Positions 63,001 through 64,000 of a stretch of 64,000 nucleotides of DNA are shown here, piece by piece. Location of the stretch: assembly GCF_020911725.1 (NCBI RefSeq), contig NZ_CP076620.1, positions 686,501 through 750,500 on the forward strand, written 5' to 3'. The notes beneath the pieces were generated by a model. That model worked only from the letters and a program-made list of their open reading frames with translations, was not told the DNA's origin and did no database searches. The DNA comes from Clostridium cadaveris. GTDB lineage: Bacteria; Bacillota; Clostridia; Clostridiales; Clostridiaceae. Positions within the stretch are counted from its first letter, which is position 1; each line of letters starts with the position of its first letter. The translations under genes were made by a program, and so were the position numbers.

Positions 63001-64000
63001 TAAAGCAGAAGTCAAGACGGTTTCTGATAAAGCAGCATCTATAGAATCTAATCTTAATGGGATAACTCAAAGAGTTTCTTCAACTGAAAGTACCGTTAGA
63101 AGTCACACTACACAAATAGGTGCAGTAGATGGGAAAATAAATACTGCTAAAACAGATGCTATAAGTACAGCAAGTGCAGATGCCACAACTAAGGCTAATA
63201 ATGCGTTAAAAGATGGGAAAGCATATACAGACAATGGATTAGCACCAGTAAATAAAACATTAGCTACACATACAACAGAGATAAGTACAACTAAGCAGCA
63301 AGTGTCTACTATAGAAACTAATCTCGGCTCTATAACTAGCAGAGTAAGTACTGTAGAGAATAAAACAACTACTATAGATGGTAAGGTTAAAGCACAGGAA
63401 ACTAGAATAAGTACTGCAGAAAATAAACTTACTCCTACATCTATAGTATCAAGTGTAAATGAAGCACTTAATGGAAAGAGTTCATCAATATCTACTACAA
63501 GTACAACTCTAAGTAAGAATAGCTTTGAGGTTAGAAATGCAGCTTTTAAATTGTATGATACTTATGGAGATTTAGCTTTAAGTTCTGGAAATGGATGGAC
63601 TTATGCCCAAGGAGGATTACAAGCTGCAGTTGCTCCACATAATAAACCGACTGTAAGAGGTGTAACTTTATCAAGCGGCAATAGTGGACTTAAGCCATAT
63701 GGAATCACCCATGAGAGTTTTAATAACCTACCATTTACTATAGGAAGTAATACTCATAAAGTAGAAATACGTAACATGATAGATACTGAATGGGGGAACA
63801 TAGAAGCTAAATCTATATTTGGTAATGATGTGTACTCTAACCATGCTGAAGGTAACTACTCACAGTTAATCAGAAACGAACTTAACTCAAGAGGTGGAGA
63901 CGGAATATTGTGGCTCAATTATTTAACAGATTCAGTTTCAACTAGCCAAGTAGTTATTGGTGCTGGAGATATGGGTAATTGGGGGAAGATTAGTGCAAAC
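60083..64000 (+). CDS. Large tail fibre/tip protein (3'-truncated by window)
   Basis: From ATG 60083, behind TAAGGAGG, the frame stays open to the last base: 1306 codons, with the end outside the window. The N-terminal third (about 1-330) looks like a tail-hub or baseplate domain (QNTSTLFKTKIKEASRQFQ). It is followed by pentapeptide-like and coiled-coil repeats (LIYKANIKDLDVINGKI ...), Ala/Thr/Asp-rich helical repeats, a jelly-roll-like insert at about 790-910 ending SLPKMEFGTKTTGYSEAPED, as in carbohydrate-binding modules, and more fibre-like repeats. It should attach the phage to the cell surface and may carry host range. Peptidase or chaperone domains may lie past the edge. Confidence 0.85.
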   Translation, partial: MQNTSTLFKTKIKEASRQFQCKITIGDRIFTNENIVDVKIDGNMQPQDSFMIGVTPSNMLDLTLLNSGDTIYSTNQIKIEIGLNIGSTIEYILMGYYNIDDITKTDYTIKITAFDNMIKFETPYFSSLGDTATLQQVVNELASKTGVQFTGSLPAYNVKKLEGFTCREVLGYVASLCGGNAVITREGKFTIVVPKDINYSIDTSNYFDYKREEVKYKIGKVSCKVGDKELSKGALGTDSMELQFENPWVTESILNDIYNKLNGFNYLGYSMKWQGDISLDLGDIVTITDKKGVVRKHPILSQKFNYTGGLTVEMGAKGESKNKNSFNSSGENSKKINRVVTELALVNKAFVDYARINDAEIVSLKAKDAEINNALIYKANIKDLDVINGKIQNLIAEDAKINKAIINKADIIQLNAVSAKINVLEADSATIKTLVAGNITAENIQSNFLQVLQGWMLEGSIGNAQISDLNANKIRSGTVDTSLVTVAGPGGRLQISGNKLQVFDSKSGKLYERIMLGIDNNNNSSLVLRGADGNTVLITQDGLTKAGFTDGYNKLENNSLDSSKLDINSVVRRINGATEKIESTVVNVGNKTLNVLLQEQTNTITEHGKSLSTQEARITANENSIKLKVDTQTYSQDKTTINSSIATTLRDSKAYADTKKNEAISTASADATTKSNNAKNAAINTAATDATTKANAAKDTAIAEAQKKADKALADSKLYINQEIKTVNSNLSKATSDISVLKGQIALKVEQSDIDKTVTTAKNELVTKIDGIQMDTRNLILNSATTKIGGGENGGSVYLDFSKQLIDNFKNLVGKQILLSFDLELNNAIEALSSYGMRVGIELAIFYDDGTTTYAGKWYKPKVGESFTGRLVSDPFTLRKPITKILGGLYIQVKSTRCVCSLPKMEFGTKTTGYSEAPEDIDKAIADVITTTDTKISKAKAEIKTTTDAIALNVSNLTTKTTTIETQLGDKATKAEVKTVSDKAASIESNLNGITQRVSSTESTVRSHTTQIGAVDGKINTAKTDAISTASADATTKANNALKDGKAYTDNGLAPVNKTLATHTTEISTTKQQVSTIETNLGSITSRVSTVENKTTTIDGKVKAQETRISTAENKLTPTSIVSSVNEALNGKSSSISTTSTTLSKNSFEVRNAAFKLYDTYGDLALSSGNGWTYAQGGLQAAVAPHNKPTVRGVTLSSGNSGLKPYGITHESFNNLPFTIGSNTHKVEIRNMIDTEWGNIEAKSIFGNDVYSNHAEGNYSQLIRNELNSRGGDGILWLNYLTDSVSTSQVVIGAGDMGNWGKISAN
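62059..63215 (+). repeat. Internal repeat in the tail fibre gene
   Basis: A 48-base unit coding for AISTASADATTKxNNA occurs near 62070-62118 and again near 63160-63208 with few differences. Shorter related units (TAATDATTKANAAKD) lie beside the first. These repeats invite recombination and length change of the fibre shaft. Confidence 0.6.

Larger units (their letters stand above)
28191..64000. mobile_element. Siphovirus prophage, left end and most of the genome (right end outside window)
   Basis: From the integrase gene at 28256 on, almost every gene is a phage gene, in lambdoid-like order: integration and lysogeny (minus strand), early regulation, replication, late regulator, packaging, head, connectors, tail. 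attL should lie between the rlmD stop (28190) and the integrase stop (28256). The core cannot be fixed because attR is not in the window. Lysis genes are also not seen and probably follow the tail fibre gene. Nothing suggests decay: all major genes are open and have good ribosome sites. Confidence 0.95.

Noticed and set aside
62059-63215. Repeats in the fibre gene as a possible CRISPR or mobile repeat
   Set aside because: They are in frame, code for similar peptides and have no constant spacers.
1-64000. tRNA, rRNA or CRISPR array
   Set aside because: I looked for cloverleaf ends, conserved rRNA stretches and regularly spaced repeats and saw none. A tool search could still find a tRNA that I missed.

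Overview
The window is low-GC, Gram-positive DNA. Gene order, strong AGGAGG ribosome sites and family resemblances (uvrA, the FHA-RodA-PBP trio, uvrC, murB, pdxST, rapZ-yvcK-whiA, dnaE-pfkA-pyk, DUF1540) point to Clostridium in the strict sense. I cannot name the species from sequence alone.

Bases 1-28190 are ordinary chromosome, all on the + strand. In order: the end of an LPXTG-anchored serine hydrolase; murQ (wall-sugar salvage); uvrA; an FHA protein with a RodA/FtsW flippase-polymerase and a penicillin-binding protein; uvrC with a PHP phosphoesterase and murB; pdxS-pdxT (pyridoxal phosphate); rapZ-yvcK-whiA with a YtoI-like CBS/DRTGG regulator and a ROK kinase; dnaE; pfkA-pyk; a structured noncoding stretch; a DUF1540 protein; and an rlmD/rumA-type rRNA methyltransferase. 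Most units end in clear intrinsic terminators.

From just after rlmD to the end of the window lies the left and middle part of a siphovirus prophage; its right end is outside. The lysogeny block (28256-30534, minus strand) holds a tyrosine integrase, an ImmA/IrrE peptidase and a CI-type repressor facing an array of 17-bp operators. The early block (30775-36743) holds small regulators, two antirepressor-type proteins, an excisionase-like HTH protein, a sigma factor next to a SpoIIID-like regulator, DUF2800 and XRE proteins. The replication block (36746-44021) holds a DUF2815 ssDNA-binding protein, a family A DNA polymerase, a VapE-type primase-helicase, an iteron-rich origin-like region, a VRR-NUC nuclease and an SNF2-type helicase. 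A sigma-like late regulator leads into packaging and head genes (terS, terL, portal, minor head, scaffold, capsid), connectors, tail tube, frameshifted tail chaperones, tape measure, small tail-region genes and a very long tail fibre gene that runs off the window.

The most notable cargo sits inside the late operon: a minor head protein whose C-terminus looks like a BECR-fold nuclease toxin, followed at once by a small CPCC-type protein that could be its immunity factor; then a Tad1/Acb2-like anti-defence protein set off by terminators on both sides; and a PH-like moron between the tail chaperones and the tape measure. The adjacent sigma factor and SpoIIID homologue suggest that this phage can influence, or read, the sporulation programme of its host.
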